From NCBI GenBank assembly GCA_009760855.2, contig WPIO01000283.1, positions 62,001 through 126,000 of the forward strand: a DNA stretch of 64,000 bases. The letters run 5' to 3'. The notes beneath the pieces are model-generated. The model saw only the letters and a list, made by a program, of their open reading frames with translations. It searched no databases and was not told where the DNA came from. A program made the position numbers and the translations under genes. This document shows, piece after piece, positions 35,925 through 47,007 of this stretch (the stretch's first letter is position 1; every line of letters starts with the position of its first letter). This DNA is from Cristatella mucedo. Lineage: Eukaryota > Bryozoa > Phylactolaemata > Cristatellidae.

Positions 35925-36110
35925 AATCTTCCTTGATAGATTAATTGGGTCCGTGCACTTAATCGGCTCCAACTAGTGGCAAACTCAGCATTTCGACGAG
36001 CCTGCTGTCGGCTGTAGAGCTGCCACAACGGACCACTTCGGTCTGAGCTTTGCATGCTGCCTGACAAGCATCTTATCGACTGTAAGATCATCTCACTGGC
36101 TTATAGTTTT
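35925..36110 (+). pseudogene. Fragment of a third LINE related to LINE-B
   Basis: Read on the plus strand it gives NRLQLVANSAFRRACCRL, a stop, then SCHNGPLRSELCMLPDKHLI. This parallels the RLQLVQNSAARLVCRERRSC and ITPLLADLHWLPVKQRIDFK blocks of LINE-B residue by residue, but with low identity. It is most likely a distinct, older non-LTR family. Confidence 0.5.
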
Positions 36111-36514
36111 GTTAAATACTAGTATCAGACTAGCAGTTCAACCTCCTTACCAATTCTTGCTCTGACAACATATGCTTCGGGTAGCTTCCAGTCGTCTCAC
36201 TGCTTGAAGCACCATTGAAATTTCTAGATTTTCAAGCCTACAGTTTGCTCGTGGATGGATCAGGGACAAGCAAGAGCAAGCCAGCTGCAGTGAGTTTGCA
36301 TAATTTTAGTCTTATATAAAGACGTGCTTGTGCTGCTTAGCTTGGCGTGGGTGGGCCTTGGGTGACCGAAAGTGCTTTCTTGTGTACTCTTTACATCCTC
36401 TTCTATGCTTTACACTGCATTGCTTGTCAATAACCCTTGGCTAGTGATGGTCTTGCAGTGAGCTGTAAAGCACCTGAATTGCAGGGTAGTGCTCCGAAAG
36501 CACTACACATACCA

Positions 36515-36725
36515 CCTATTGGTGTTAGTAATTTTGTTTGTCACTCTACATAATTTCAGGCTTATGGGAGGCTACCAAGAAGACCTACACCTGAAAGCAA
36601 GCAAGCACAGGGGTCTAGATCAACATGCATGGCTAACTGATGCTGTTATAAATCTGCATGTTTCGGCTTCTGAACTAAAGCACGTTAATACAAAGCCATC
36701 AAATGCAGCCTACACTGTTCTTTAA
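36515..36725 (+). CDS. Possible exon with a Ulp1/C48-protease-like motif
   Basis: The segment follows a pyrimidine-rich tract and a TTTCAG acceptor at about 36560 and encodes a short stretch containing QHAWLTDAVINL. This resembles the W-L-N-D-x-x-I-N signature at the start of Ulp1/SENP-like cysteine protease domains, which are frequent in host deSUMOylases and in some DNA transposons. The catalytic His/Asp/Cys are not present and the frame ends at 36725 next to a LINE-B tail. The match rests on one short motif. Confidence 0.25.
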
Positions 36726-36726
36726 T

Positions 36727-36922
36727 TATAATATTATAATAATACACTCGATAAAGCGCCTCAGATAACTCAATCTCTTTCTAGGCGCTTTGCATCTGCT
36801 GCATGGGAAACACGATAGAATGGTGAGCTGTATCATTCTTGATAAACAGCGCGAATAACACGATATGGGGTGACATGCACAGGGTCAGTCAGCATGCAAG
36901 TATGGTTAGTTGCAGCATCCTT
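36727..36922 (-). mobile_element. LINE-B 3' untranslated end
   Basis: An AT-rich tail, hairpin (AAAGCGCC-TCAG variant with one base missing) and 3' untranslated region including GGGTGACATGCACAGGGTCA. It lies immediately beside the 3' end of the large LINE-A, in the same orientation. Confidence 0.75.
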
Positions 36923-36929
36923 GCAGAAG

Positions 36930-39900
36930 AATGTAATGTATCTCCGTCAGTAACTCCACAAAGTCATAAAGACCATGTGGGTGTTACGAAGGAGAGTTTT
37001 GTATAGCACACACAGCCTAAGCGGCTTTCGGTACGCATTCGGTAGCCAACAGACTTCGTCTCACGCAACAAAGAGCAAGTGGGAAGCATAGCCGAGTCAG
37101 GAGAGCAGTTGGGGTAGTGAGTAGCATAGAAGTAGCAGTTCAGGACCGCTGAAGAAGATGTGCCATAGTCGGCAGTTGGAGAGTAGTTGTCGTTGCGTAA
37201 GAATTGTGGAAGCGAGTTCCACAGTCTAGGACCTGCAGAGCTAAAGCTTCTGTCGCCAACTGTCTTTAAGAAGACGAATGGAAAGGCTAATTTATTGTCC
37301 ACAAAGGACCTGAGAGCGCGAACAAGCTAAAACTGATGCATAAGCTCAGCTAGGTACGAAGGAGCCAAGCCGTGGCGGGCCTTGTGGGTCAGCGTAAGAA
37401 CTTTGCTCTGTATCCTTTGCTCAACCGGCCACCATCCTAGCTCTTTCAGCAGAGGTGACACGTGCTCAAACCGCTGGGACTTGAAGACCAGCCTTGCAGC
37501 CATATTCATAGTCCACTGTACTGGCATAAAAGCATTCTTTGGCAGACCAGCCAAAATGGAATTACAATAATCAAGCCGAGACAGAACTAAAGAGCTAGTT
37601 AAATTTTTTACAAGCCACTGTGGGAGACAGCTTCCAATCTTGGATAGGGATCGGATGTGATGGCTAGCTGTAGAGGCAGTCTTCTGAATGAAGCTTTTGA
37701 AATTGAGGCAGCTGTCGAACACGACACCTAGATTACGAGCACGTGGTGAAGGTCGCACAATAGCATCACCTATTAGAACAGCAAAGCCTTTTAATCAAGC
37801 CACACCCTTAGGGTGTCCAATGAGCAGCAGTTCGGTTTTATCGTCATTTAATTTCAGGTAGTTTTCCGACATCCAGGATCGAATATCGGCAAGGCAACCA
37901 TTCAGTTTCTCAGTTGCCGCAGCAGATTCGACGGTTTAAATGACAAATACAACTGAGTAATAATAATAATAATAATTCACTTGATAAAGCACCCTCAGAG
38001 AACTTAATCTCTCTCTAGGCGCAATACATTTGCTGTAAAGTGAAATGCAATTAAACGGTAAGTAAAATCATGCTTGAAAAAACAAACGAAATGAATAATG
38101 GTTAGGGGTGACATGCACAGGGTCAGCATGCAAATGTGGTTAGTGGCAGCATGCACAGTGTCAGCATGCATAAGCACATCAAGGACGAATCACAGGGACC
38201 CACTAAATGCTGTCCTGAATAGGTGTCTTTCTAGGTTCCTTTTAAATGTGGTCAGGTCAGGGGATGTTCTGAAGCAGGTTGGGAGGGAGTTCCAGGCTTT
38301 GGGAGCATATGAACTAAATGCACGGTCTCCAAAGGATTTAAGATTTGTATGAGTTATTTGTAAACTGTTGGATTCCGAAAAGCGGGTGGTACGATGCTTA
38401 GCCTGATGGGGTAGTATATCTGACAGATAATTAGGAGCAATAGAATGAAGGGACCTAAAAGTGAGGGACAAAACCTTGAAGTCAATCCGTTGCTTGACTG
38501 GTAGCCAGTGCAGGTCGGCGAAAAGTGGAGTAATGTGGCAACTGCGACGCTCACGACAGACAAGCCTAGCAGCAGAGTTTTGCACCAGCTGCAATCGCCT
38601 GATCGCACATGCTGGTAGGCCAGTGACCAGTGAATTGCAGAAGTCGAGACGGGATGTCACGAATGCATGGACCAAATTGGACGTGCTATCTTTATCTAAA
38701 CAGGCCCAAATTTTAGCAATGTTATGAAGCTGAAAATAGGCGGATTTGACTGTGGAGCTGATATTGTCGTCTAACGAGAGGTCGCTTTGGAATATGACAC
38801 CTATATTTCAAGCTGATTCAACTGGAGATATGCTGGCAGAGCCAATTTTGAGAGTCAGCCTTTCCAATCTCTGGATCACAGTATCGTCAGCATGGAAGTC
38901 ATATCCTATTCCATGGGCCTTACTCACTTTTCCAAGAGGTTGTGTATAAATGGAGAACAGCAAGGGACCGAGTACAGACCCTTGAGGGACTCCACAGGTG
39001 ACCCTCCTCGTGTCTGAGACCTGACCCCCACGAGACACGGATTAAACACAATCACACAAGTATGATTTAAACCATGCCAGTGCTTCGTCTGCCAGACCCA
39101 TCGTTGTTCGCAATCGTTCAAGCAGAACTTCGTGATCAATGGTGTCGAAGGCAGCAGACAGATCTAGCAGAGCTTGGGCAGTGACATTCCAGTCGTCGTT
39201 GCCACGTAGAATGTCATTGTTAACACGGAGGAGAGCAGTTTCAGTAGAGTGCTGCCTCTTGAACCCTGATTGAAATGTTTCTGACATTCTATTATTTTTA
39301 ATATGTACAACGAGCTGCTTAGCAACAATTTTTACAAGAATCTTTGATGAGAACGGAAGAAGGGAAACTGGGCGATAGTTTGCTAAGACCTCTGTGTGTA
39401 ATCCAGGCTTTTTAAGAATAGGTCTAACGATTGCCGATTTGCAGGACTTGCGGACGATCCCTTTTCCCAAAGAAGCATTACAAATCTTGGTTATGGCAGG
39501 GCTAAGTTGGTCTGCAAGCGAAGACCACAGAGATGAAGGTATAGGGTCTTCAGGAGACGAGCTCTTTTTGCTAGACCTTATTAAGGCAGCCACATCACAG
39601 GCAGAAACATCAGAGAATCTTTTAAGAAAGGTCACAGGTTGAGGAACGGCGATTGCTTTGGTCGGAGGGGACTTAATGGAGGCACGAATGTGCACAATTT
39701 TTTCAGTAAAGCAGGCTGAAAACTTTTCGGCTGAGCCCTTAATATCTGGGGAGTCAGACCTCACAGCATTGGCCAGTAAATGGTTTACTTTCTCATAAAT
39801 CTGTTTAATGTCCGACTGGCAGGAATTCAGCTTTCTAATGAAAAAAGAAGCCCTTGTCTTTTTAAGCTTTCGGGTGTCAACTCGAAGGAAGTCTGTAAAA

Positions 39901-41220
39901 TTGACTAGATTATCCTCAGACCCCGATTTCTTGAAACGACGTTCCAGCCTGTGCTTAACCCGGCGCATCTGTAGGAGCTTTTTTGTAAATTGAAAGGAAT
40001 CTCCACGACTTTGAACACGGATAGAGCGAACGGGAGCATGCTTGTCAAGAGCACTCCTGAGTGCCATGTTCATCGCATCAGTGAGGGTATCGAGGCTTCC
40101 GGTCAAGTCTTAATGCAGATCAAGAAGACCTGCATCACAAACAGATTTCAAAAACTTGTCCATGTCAATGCTGTGTAAGTTGGGTCGTTTGGCAATTTCG
40201 ACATTGCCCTGTACGTACGAGGGAGCAGGAACAATAAACGAGACGGAACAATTATCTGAGAGGGTCAATGGGCACACCACAAAGTCAGTGGGGAGGACAT
40301 CCTTAGTGATCACGAGATCTAGAATGTGGCCATCGACGTGGGTGCTATGATTATTGTGTTGGGCCAAACCGAAATTCTCCAGACAGTCAAGAAATGAGCG
40401 GACCTGGCTGTTGCTAGGGTTGTCAATGTGAATATTGAAGTCTCCTACAATCAGTAGCAGCCTGTCACACACAAATACTCTAGCGAAGAACTCTGAAAAC
40501 TCCTCTATAAACAAGTTTAGACAGCCAAAAGGAGGCCGGTATATCACAATGGTGAGAGTCATTGTCTTTGATGAAGACCTGATAGCAACCGATTCAAACG
40601 ATAACCCATGCGAGAAACTGCACATTTTATAGCCAAACGATTCGCGAACAACAATTGCAACCCGCCACCAACCTTGTCAGAACGCATGGACTGATAGAAT
40701 GAGAACCCGGGTGGGGTGGTCTCGGAAATACAGCTACTGGAACAAGGCGTCATCCAGGTTTCGGTAAGCAGAAATGCATGTAGCTTCTCCTGGACCACCT
40801 GATCGCGGATAAGTAACCACTTGGTTTTTAGCAAGCGGACATTTAGTAGGCGGAATTTAAGAGGCTGTCCAAAAACTGGACGACGGCAATGAAGTGGCTC
40901 GTATTCTCTACCACTTGCATCCGGTCCGGTGGACGCTGGCTCTTCGAATTTGAATTGCACCTTGGTAGCGGCCGTCGGACGACGTTTCACAACGTACTGG
41001 GCTACGGCGGGTTGGCTACTACTGCAACAAGTACTATTTAGAGCTTTAAACTTACGAGTCGTAGGTCGATACTGGTAGACCTGGCTACTCGAAGCCCAGC
41101 TGATGAGTCGTATCTGCTGTACCCATGTAGGCACATCGGTCGACAGCACCGTGGCATTGCAGCACTCAAGACCATGCCATGCATATCTCAAAAAAAGGTT
41201 CAACAGCCTCATCTGCACAG
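36930..41220 (-). mobile_element. Near-full-length LINE-A with endonuclease and RT
   Basis: This is the most complete element of the window, about 3.4 kb after removing the nested LINE-B. From 41218 downward come an N-terminal leader rich in Ser/Gln/Thr, the APE-like endonuclease (LLTETWM, FYQSMRSDKVGG, IYRPPFGCLN, LIVGDFNIHIDN, HVDGHILDLVIT, LSDNCSVSF), a Lys/Arg-rich linker, and the RT (SAIVRPILKKPGL, NYRPVSLLPF, FKRQHSTETALLRV, LLDLSAAFDTIDHEVLLERL, GVPQGSVLGPLLFSIYTQPL). The C-terminal region lies beyond the nested insert. Lesions seen: a 1-nt loss near 40668, TAA at 40110-40112, TAA at 39042-39044, His for the catalytic-motif Tyr, and the insert at 37960. The tail is ATACATTACATT-like at 36930. 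Confidence 0.88.
37960..38879 (-). mobile_element. LINE-B nested inside the large LINE-A
   Basis: The insert splits LINE-A within the catalytic ADDTQ segment. AGTA at 37956-37959 is repeated at 38880-38883 as a target duplication. The copy has a clean (ATT)n tail, hairpin and an almost open C-terminal frame (38675-38190) with RLQLVQNSAARLVCRERRSC and AYLSDILPHQ-like blocks ending in LFRTAFSGSL. It is 5'-truncated in the VIQRLERLTLKIGSASISP region. It is younger than its LINE-A host by position. Confidence 0.87.
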
Positions 41221-41324
41221 CTGTGGAAGAGCGTTAACGACTAACACCACCGTTTGCAGTGAGCAATTTGCAATAAAGGATTGTTCACTGCAGGACTAGA
41301 CCCTACGACCTGGGACGTTATCCT

Positions 41325-41405
41325 GCTTCCTCTGCAGAATCTAAAGTGCCTAGAAGAGATTGAGTTATCCAAGGGCACTATATCAAAAGTATTATTATTA
41401 TTAAT
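41325..41405 (+). mobile_element. LINE-B-type 3' tail
   Basis: TCTGCAGAATCTAAAGTGCC, then TAGAAGAGATTGAGTTATCC, followed by GGGCACTATATC and (ATT)n. The outer stem AAAGTGCC / GGCACT is preserved by paired changes relative to the commoner AAAGCGCC / GGCGCTTT. Upstream sequence at 41220-41325 could be a degraded SINE head, but no clear box is seen. Confidence 0.6.
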
Positions 41406-42803
41406 ATTACAATTATAAGACCAAGAATATTAGCCCTGGGCTGCGACCGAGGGGCTAATGTATATAAATTCCGATTCGTTAACATACAACCGTACATTCC
41501 ACGGCGGCAGACAGGGCAGACAGTCTGCACAGTTTCGGCCATAGCTTACAGCCGCCTCGGTCTAAGCAAAACTTACAGTTGACTGAGCAGTTGCTTCGGA
41601 AGGCAGCCATACTTGAGAAAAAATAGATTATGTCTTCAACAAACTTCATAACTAGGCAGGGCAAGTAATATCTGAGGTTGCAAAAAGATGGCTGGTGCAA
41701 CATATCTGCACTTCAATACTATATGCCCACGGTGCTCTAAGCTGGTAAGTGTTTAACCTAGCACGGTGGCACCAGCATGGGCAGTACCCTTTCGTTGACA
41801 GCTTTAACTGCGTGCCCTAATATATCAGCAGCCCAGCGCCCGACATCACCACACAGTACAACAGTACCGGCTTCCCCTTCCTGAAACAACTAGTCCGCAA
41901 ACACAGCACGCGTAGTAGTGCTGATCTTAGATGCAGCACCGCAAATACCGGTGGAGCTCTGAGCATTCGAATCTTGGCTAGCGTTTTGTAGGTGCAGCAT
42001 TAATGCATGAGGGAGTCGGGACACAACGCAGCAGCGAAAAAGGCCTTAACTACTGCATAAAAAGCCGACAATCTACAGCGCACGGAAGTGTATTCGACAG
42101 CGACACAGAGGTTCAAGGATTCAGAACCAGCCGCGAAGTACCACACCGGCAGAAGCCTAAAACAAAGCTATGCTCAGCTACTGGCACAGCTAAGGCTCAA
42201 CTTTGCCCTGCATAAACGTGGACTATCTCATAACCGTTTCCATGGGCTTACTATTTAGGAAGAGCGATTAATCACTACATCGGGCAGTCACAATCTGGCT
42301 AATTCAGCCCCTGCTCCATGAAACAGCCCAACTTCTCGTCCACTGAGTGCTGCATAATGTCAGAAATACATTAATGGGACAGCAAACATCGAACCACCTA
42401 CCTGAGCTAGGTCGCACCCAATACCACTTGGAAACGCCCAGAAATGCAGGAGACCGAGCCAACACTGCAGGCACCCTAGCACCTGGGCTGGGGAAATCCC
42501 GGGTTGATCGTAAATGTCAAGGACAACCATCGCTCATCTCGTTGTCAACTCCTCTAACATCAGGCCACCAATAGCTTTCGGTTTGCCATTAACTGTACCC
42601 CCTTCCCCACCACGGTGAACAACCCCAGGTCTGGGTCTCTCAGGAGCAGCTGCTACCTAGAACGTCGTGCGACATGGGACAAACTACACAGACCACTAAT
42701 TTGGTATCCATTAAAGTTCGCTCTGATCCAGCGCCTGGGGACGTATGACCCTGTCCCCTTTCGGTTTGCCACTGCTAAAAAGGCAGGTTTTCTCTGAGAC
42801 GTC
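41406..42803. other. Unassigned
   Basis: No domain was recognised. Frames at 42003-42215, 42347-42574 and 42615-42797 lie on the plus strand in different frames without splice-like joins. This separates the LINE-A 5' end from the AT-rich relic. Confidence 0.35.
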
Positions 42804-42838
42804 TAGCTGGTTTGGTCCAGCGGTTAAGGTGCTCGAGT
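42804..42838 (+). mobile_element. Truncated SINE1 head at the relic's left edge
   Basis: Only the first 35 bp or so of SINE1 (GCTGGTTTGGTCCAGCGG, TTAAGGTGCTCG) are present. The sequence then changes at once to the AT-rich block. The missing SINE remainder is not found at the other side of the block. Confidence 0.6.
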
Positions 42839-43076
42839 AGTAGGTGACTTTTCCCTTTTATAGCCATACCCTCAAAAAGAACATTTTTTCATTCAATCTC
42901 ACATTCGTTCAATCTCATTACAAAATTTTCTATTCTAGAGTGTGTCTATAAAATGGAAAAACCCCCGACTACTGAACAAATGCAGATTCCAGATTGATAA
43001 AAATGTCTGCTAACTTTACTTATATGTATATTATAGTACACAATTATTTTAATTAAACAAATTGTATTCCCTTAAT

Positions 43077-44004
43077 TTAGATGACTGAGAAAAATGAATT
43101 TTCACGGCGTGAGGATGAGAATTTTTTTCCATACTTTGCATTGTCCAATCGATTTTTTACTTCACTATTCTGTACTTTTCCTGAAACGTCAAAATCAAAC
43201 CCTTGTTTAATTAATTTTAAAGTGTTTCTTCGATCAGTAACAGCATTTGTTAATCTTTTTTACTTTGTAAAGTTAAAGCATTCATCCTTTGATCATGTGT
43301 TTCCATTCTTGGTGCTTTTGCAGTGAATATTGTTTCACTTGCAACCGCAACGGCAATTGAAATATCTGTTCCAACACCAGCAATAATTCCTGCAATGGTT
43401 GAAATAATAGCTGGAATAGCAGGCAAAAACCCTCCAGAACTTACTTCTAAGAAATTCTTTGACCACGATTTAGGATCTAATTGAGCAGCATCCCATTTTA
43501 TTTCTTGACCTAACATTTCAGTTAAAAATTCGCTTGGATTCTAGTGCCAAGGATAATCATCTCTTTCTGCAGCAAGTAAAATATCATTTATTTTGAGATA
43601 TATTTCTAAACTTTCAATAATCTTTTGTAATCCTTCTTTTTTTCTGTCATTGTCTTTCAAAATACTTGTCCATACTTACCAGAAGAAATAGCATCTACTA
43701 TTTCTTTTATAAAAAGACTTAGATCAACTATTCCTGTAACTCCTGATAGAAATCCACCTAGGACATTAGCACCAGCACCAATTGCTTTAAGAGATTGTAA
43801 AACTTTAGGTACTAATGTTGCAATCTTTTCGGATGCTTGTAGTGATAATTTTGCAGCAATCTTTGGAACTACTTTTTTAATTACTTTTTCACCTACATTT
43901 GTCGCAGTTTTAATACCTTCTACAATTTCTTTAGTTGTAGAAACTCCTTCTTTTATATCTTCACCTACTCCTTTACCATTTCTTGATCTTGCTTTTTTCA
44001 TCAT
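43077..44004 (-). pseudogene. Relic ORF 1: Lys-rich protein with hydrophobic segments
   Basis: Read from the ATG at 44004, the unit starts with a basic segment (MMKKARSRNGKGVGEDIKEG), continues with an amphipathic, Val/Ile/Lys-rich stretch and a Gly/Leu/Ile hydrophobic stretch. A second strongly hydrophobic segment of about 35 residues (IPAIISTIAGIIAGVGTDI within it) lies near 43410. A basic C-terminal part ends at a TAA at 43077-43079. Breaks: a frame change near 43660-43675, a TAG at 43541-43543, and a frame change in an A-run near 43252. Size and hydrophobicity would suit a membrane-interacting virion protein, but that is inference and no family was recognised. Confidence 0.55.
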
Positions 44005-44016
44005 ATATTATATGTA
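44005..44016. promoter_or_regulatory. 12-bp spacer between divergent start codons
   Basis: The ATG of relic ORF 1 (44004, minus) and that of relic ORF 2 (44017, plus) are separated only by 12 A/T-rich bases (ATATTATATGTA). Any promoters must overlap the opposite coding sequences, a layout common in compact viral genomes and rare in animal genes. Confidence 0.45.
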
Positions 44017-44295
44017 ATGGAAAAAGTTAGAAAAGGTAATGGTAATATTTATACTGATCGTAATGCAAGTAAGAATAGAGTAACTAATTTAGCATTTCCT
44101 GTTAATAGTGGTGATGCTATAAGACTAGATTTTTTTCTTAGTTCAAGTGCTGGTAACATTGTTGTTAGTGATGCTTCAAGAGAATTAGCAACAGTATCAA
44201 GTCTAACTGATTTATTACCTAAACAAGGTGCAGTGATGAAATCGCAGTTAAATTGTAAGAATGTTTATGGTATATCTGGTAATTCTGCTGATTGA
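44017..44295 (+). CDS. Relic ORF 2: small fibre-motif protein
   Basis: An uninterrupted 92-codon frame starts 12 bp from the divergent ORF 1. Near residues 20-38 it has one copy of the fibre-like motif (NRVTNLAFPVNSGDAIRLDF), followed by a Ser/Ala/Val-rich segment. It ends at TGA 44293-44295. The same frame then continues nine more codons to the next stop, so the end could have been altered. No Trp codon is present. The unit is intact, but expression is doubtful in this decayed block. Confidence 0.5.
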   Translation: MEKVRKGNGNIYTDRNASKNRVTNLAFPVNSGDAIRLDFFLSSSAGNIVVSDASRELATVSSLTDLLPKQGAVMKSQLNCKNVYGISGNSAD

Positions 44296-44352
44296 ACTGT
44301 TTTCAGTGTTCTAAGACCTTATTAAGTAATAAACTAGGGATTATTAAAAAGT

Positions 44353-44847
44353 ATGACAGCAATGTTTCAAGGAAAAGCTATGGCAAGTATTGATATGGGA
44401 AATAAGAATATTACTAATTTAAAAGACTCTGATGTAGTAACAAAACAATATGTTGATAGTACTAAACAAGTATCATTTAGATATTAACCTTTTATTTCTA
44501 GTACTTATCCTAGTATAGTTTATCTTGATATGTTAGGTTTAAATATTACTGCAAATGGAAGTACAGGAAATAAATTTCAACCTCAACAAATAACACCTGG
44601 TGATTTCCCGGTTATTGCACAAGCAGGTAAGATTATCGCACATTCAACTAATCTCGAAACATTCTTTCACGGATTATTACCCAATTTTAGTATGGTTTCT
44701 AATATTCTGTACGCAACTGATAAGACTAATTCTTATCTAGAATTAACAAGTGATAATAATTATGGTGTAAGTGGCACAGTAGTTTTATTAATTAATATTG
44801 ATGGTACGTGTACCTATGCTATTGATAAGTTTACAGCTGCTAGTTGA
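44353..44847 (+). pseudogene. Relic ORF 3: fibre-motif protein with one nonsense codon
   Basis: From ATG 44353 the frame shows a fibre-like repeat (GNKNITNLKDSDVVTKQYVD), then a TAA at 44485-44487. The same frame is open again to TGA 44845-44847 through a Thr/Asn/Gly-rich region that would suit a beta-rich head domain. Total length would be about 165 codons. It has the same orientation as ORF 2 and ORF 4, with short spacers. Confidence 0.52.
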
Positions 44848-44885
44848 ATTAATTTTCTAGATTTTATTGTTAGTATTGTATAGAA

Positions 44886-45817
44886 ATGTTAGGAAAAAGA
44901 AGGAAGGGAAAGGCAGCAAAGAATTATATTAAGAAGACTGGTGATGCACTCAGTGGAAATCTAAGTATGAATGGAAATCTTGTACAGAATTTAGGAGATG
45001 CTGTTGACATTGGAGATGACTTAAACAGAAAGTATATAGATAGTAACTTTGTTACAAAGGTTTCTAGATCAACTAAAAATGATGGAGATGTTGATATGAA
45101 TAATTTTAGAATAGTAGATCTTGCAAATCCTATAAATCCTAGTGATGCTGCAACGAAATATTATGTTGATACTAAACTATCACTTAATGGTGGAAGAATT
45201 AGAGAAAACTTATTTGTAAATGATGGCATTAAAGCTATTGGCACTCCTGATAATAAATATAGTGTGTCAAATAAAAGTATATATTGATACAAACTTCCTT
45301 AGTATCAATGGAGGAGCTGTTAATGGGAATCTAGATATGTTAAGTAATATTATAAGAATTGAAAATTATCCTGTTAATCCTAATGATGGTATAAACCTCG
45401 CTTACCAAAATAGAATATCAGTAGGAAATGTTTCTGTAGTGAAGTTTTTTGCAAAATATCTTTCTACAGATGGAGGAAGATCATACACATTTCCTAAAAT
45501 TGTTAGGTAAAGAAACTCACCAGGTGAAATTAACTTTATTATACAAAATGGTGATATTACATATGAAAGAGGTTCATTTGTTTTATGTACAACTTATGAA
45601 TCTGCTGGATATTATTTTGATACTTCTAGAGGAGGTTATAATCCAGAAACAAGAGTAATTTAAAGAAAATTACTTACACTACCTTCAATTTCAATAAAAT
45701 TCAGGATTATTACTTACACTTTCTGAAGGTAAAATACCTTTATCATTATTTGGTAATTATACATTTGAATATGGAAAACTTTCAAGCATTCGTAATTTTG
45801 GAATGACAACAGATTAA
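44886..45817 (+). pseudogene. Relic ORF 4: multi-repeat fibre-like protein
   Basis: A basic N-terminus (MLGKRRKGKAAKNYIKKTGD) leads into at least three tandem fibre-like repeats. The clearest is DLANPINPSDAATKYYVDTK at about 45118-45177, with others near 44970-45045 and 45300-45400. A C-terminal beta-rich region with Gly/Tyr/Phe follows and ends at 45815-45817. Breaks: a frame change near 45270-45290, TAA at 45508-45510, TAA at 45661-45663 and a further frame change before 45704. The repeat architecture matches the shaft-plus-head layout of viral fibres; the role is inferred. Confidence 0.58.
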
Positions 45818-45822
45818 TATCC

Positions 45823-46625
45823 ACAGTCACGTCCACCTATTTTCAGCTTCATGACATGGCTAAAATTCGGGCTTGTTTAGATAAAGATACCACGTCCAAG
45901 TTGGTCCATGCATTCGCGACATCCCGTCTCGACTTCTGCAACTCACTGCTTACTGGCCTACCGGCATGTGCGATCAAGCGATTGCAGCTGGTGCAAAACT
46001 CTGCAGCTAGGCTTGTTTGTCGTGAGCGTCGCAGTTGCCACATTACTCCACTTCTCGCCGACCTGCACTGGCTACCAGTCAAGCAACGGATTGACTTCAA
46101 GGTTTTGTCCCTCACTTTTAGGTCCCTTCATTCTGTGGCTCCAGCCTATCTGTCAGATATACTATGCCATCAGGCCAAGCATCGTACCACCCGCTTTTCG
46201 GAATCCAACAGTCTACAAATAACTCATACAAATCTTAAATCCTTTGGGGACCGTGCATTTAGTTCATATGCTCCCAAAGCCTGGAACTCCCTCCCGACCT
46301 GCGTCAGAACATCCCCTGACCTGACCACATTTAAAAGGAACCTAAAAACACGCCTATTTAGGACAGCATTTAGTGGGTCCCTGTGATTCGTCCTTGATGT
46401 GCTTATGCATGCTGACACTGTGCATGCTGCCACTAACCACATTTGCATGCTGACCCTGTGCATGTCACCCCTAACCATATTATTCATTTCGTTTGTTTTT
46501 TCAAGCATGATTTTACTTACCATTCAATAGCATTTCACTTTACAGCAAATGTAAAGCGCCTAGAGAGAGATTAAGTTCTCTGAGAGCGCTTTATCAAGTG
46601 AATTATTATTATTATTATTATTGAT
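45823..46625 (+). mobile_element. LINE-B inserted after relic ORF 4
   Basis: A 5'-truncated copy starts in the VKSAYFQLHDMAKIRACLDK region a few bases past the ORF 4 stop. Its frame 45856-46386 is fully open to the family ending LFRTAFSGSL. The hairpin and (ATT)n tail are at 46550-46625. Low decay indicates a young insertion relative to the relic. Confidence 0.87.
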
Positions 46626-47007
46626 ATTATTAAGTTTTATTTTTTACTGTTCTAATAGCATTAAAATAAAACATTCTTTCTAGAAAAGAATTAGTAATAG
46701 ATACAACTTTGGATTTTAATGGTAGTAAAACTATTGAATCTTGGAGAAACAGTTGATTCATTAGAAACTGTTAATAAATCTATTGCAAATAACAATTACC
46801 TAAGGAAAGAGTCTGATCAACATATAATTCGAAATGTATCTGCAATTTCAAAAAAGGATATAAGAATATCCGATCCTGTAAATGGAAGAGATTTTGCAAC
46901 CAAAAACATCTTGATACAAAAGTAGATATATATATGGACCTGTAACAATATAAGGAAAGCTAAGCGTTGAAAAATTAATAATGAGAAGAACTGAACAATA
47001 TTTTACA
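46626..47007 (+). pseudogene. Relic ORF 5, N-terminal part: two fibre-like repeats
   Basis: Broken frames carry two repeat units: one around 46700-46790 with NLGETVDSLETVNKSI, and one around 46850-46915 with KKDIRISDPVNGRDFATK. Frame changes occur near 46720 and 46905, with a TAG at 46923-46925 and a TAA at 46951-46953. The unit runs into the LINE-B insertion at about 47008 and appears to continue at 47760. The true start is uncertain. Confidence 0.5.

Noticed and set aside
45849-46115. Open minus-strand frame with many Arg/Ser/Cys, recurring at 3-4 loci (also 23247-23492, 38461-38727, 47003-47266, 54511-54762)
   Set aside because: It is the antisense shadow of the LINE-B C-terminal coding region and recurs only because LINE-B recurs.
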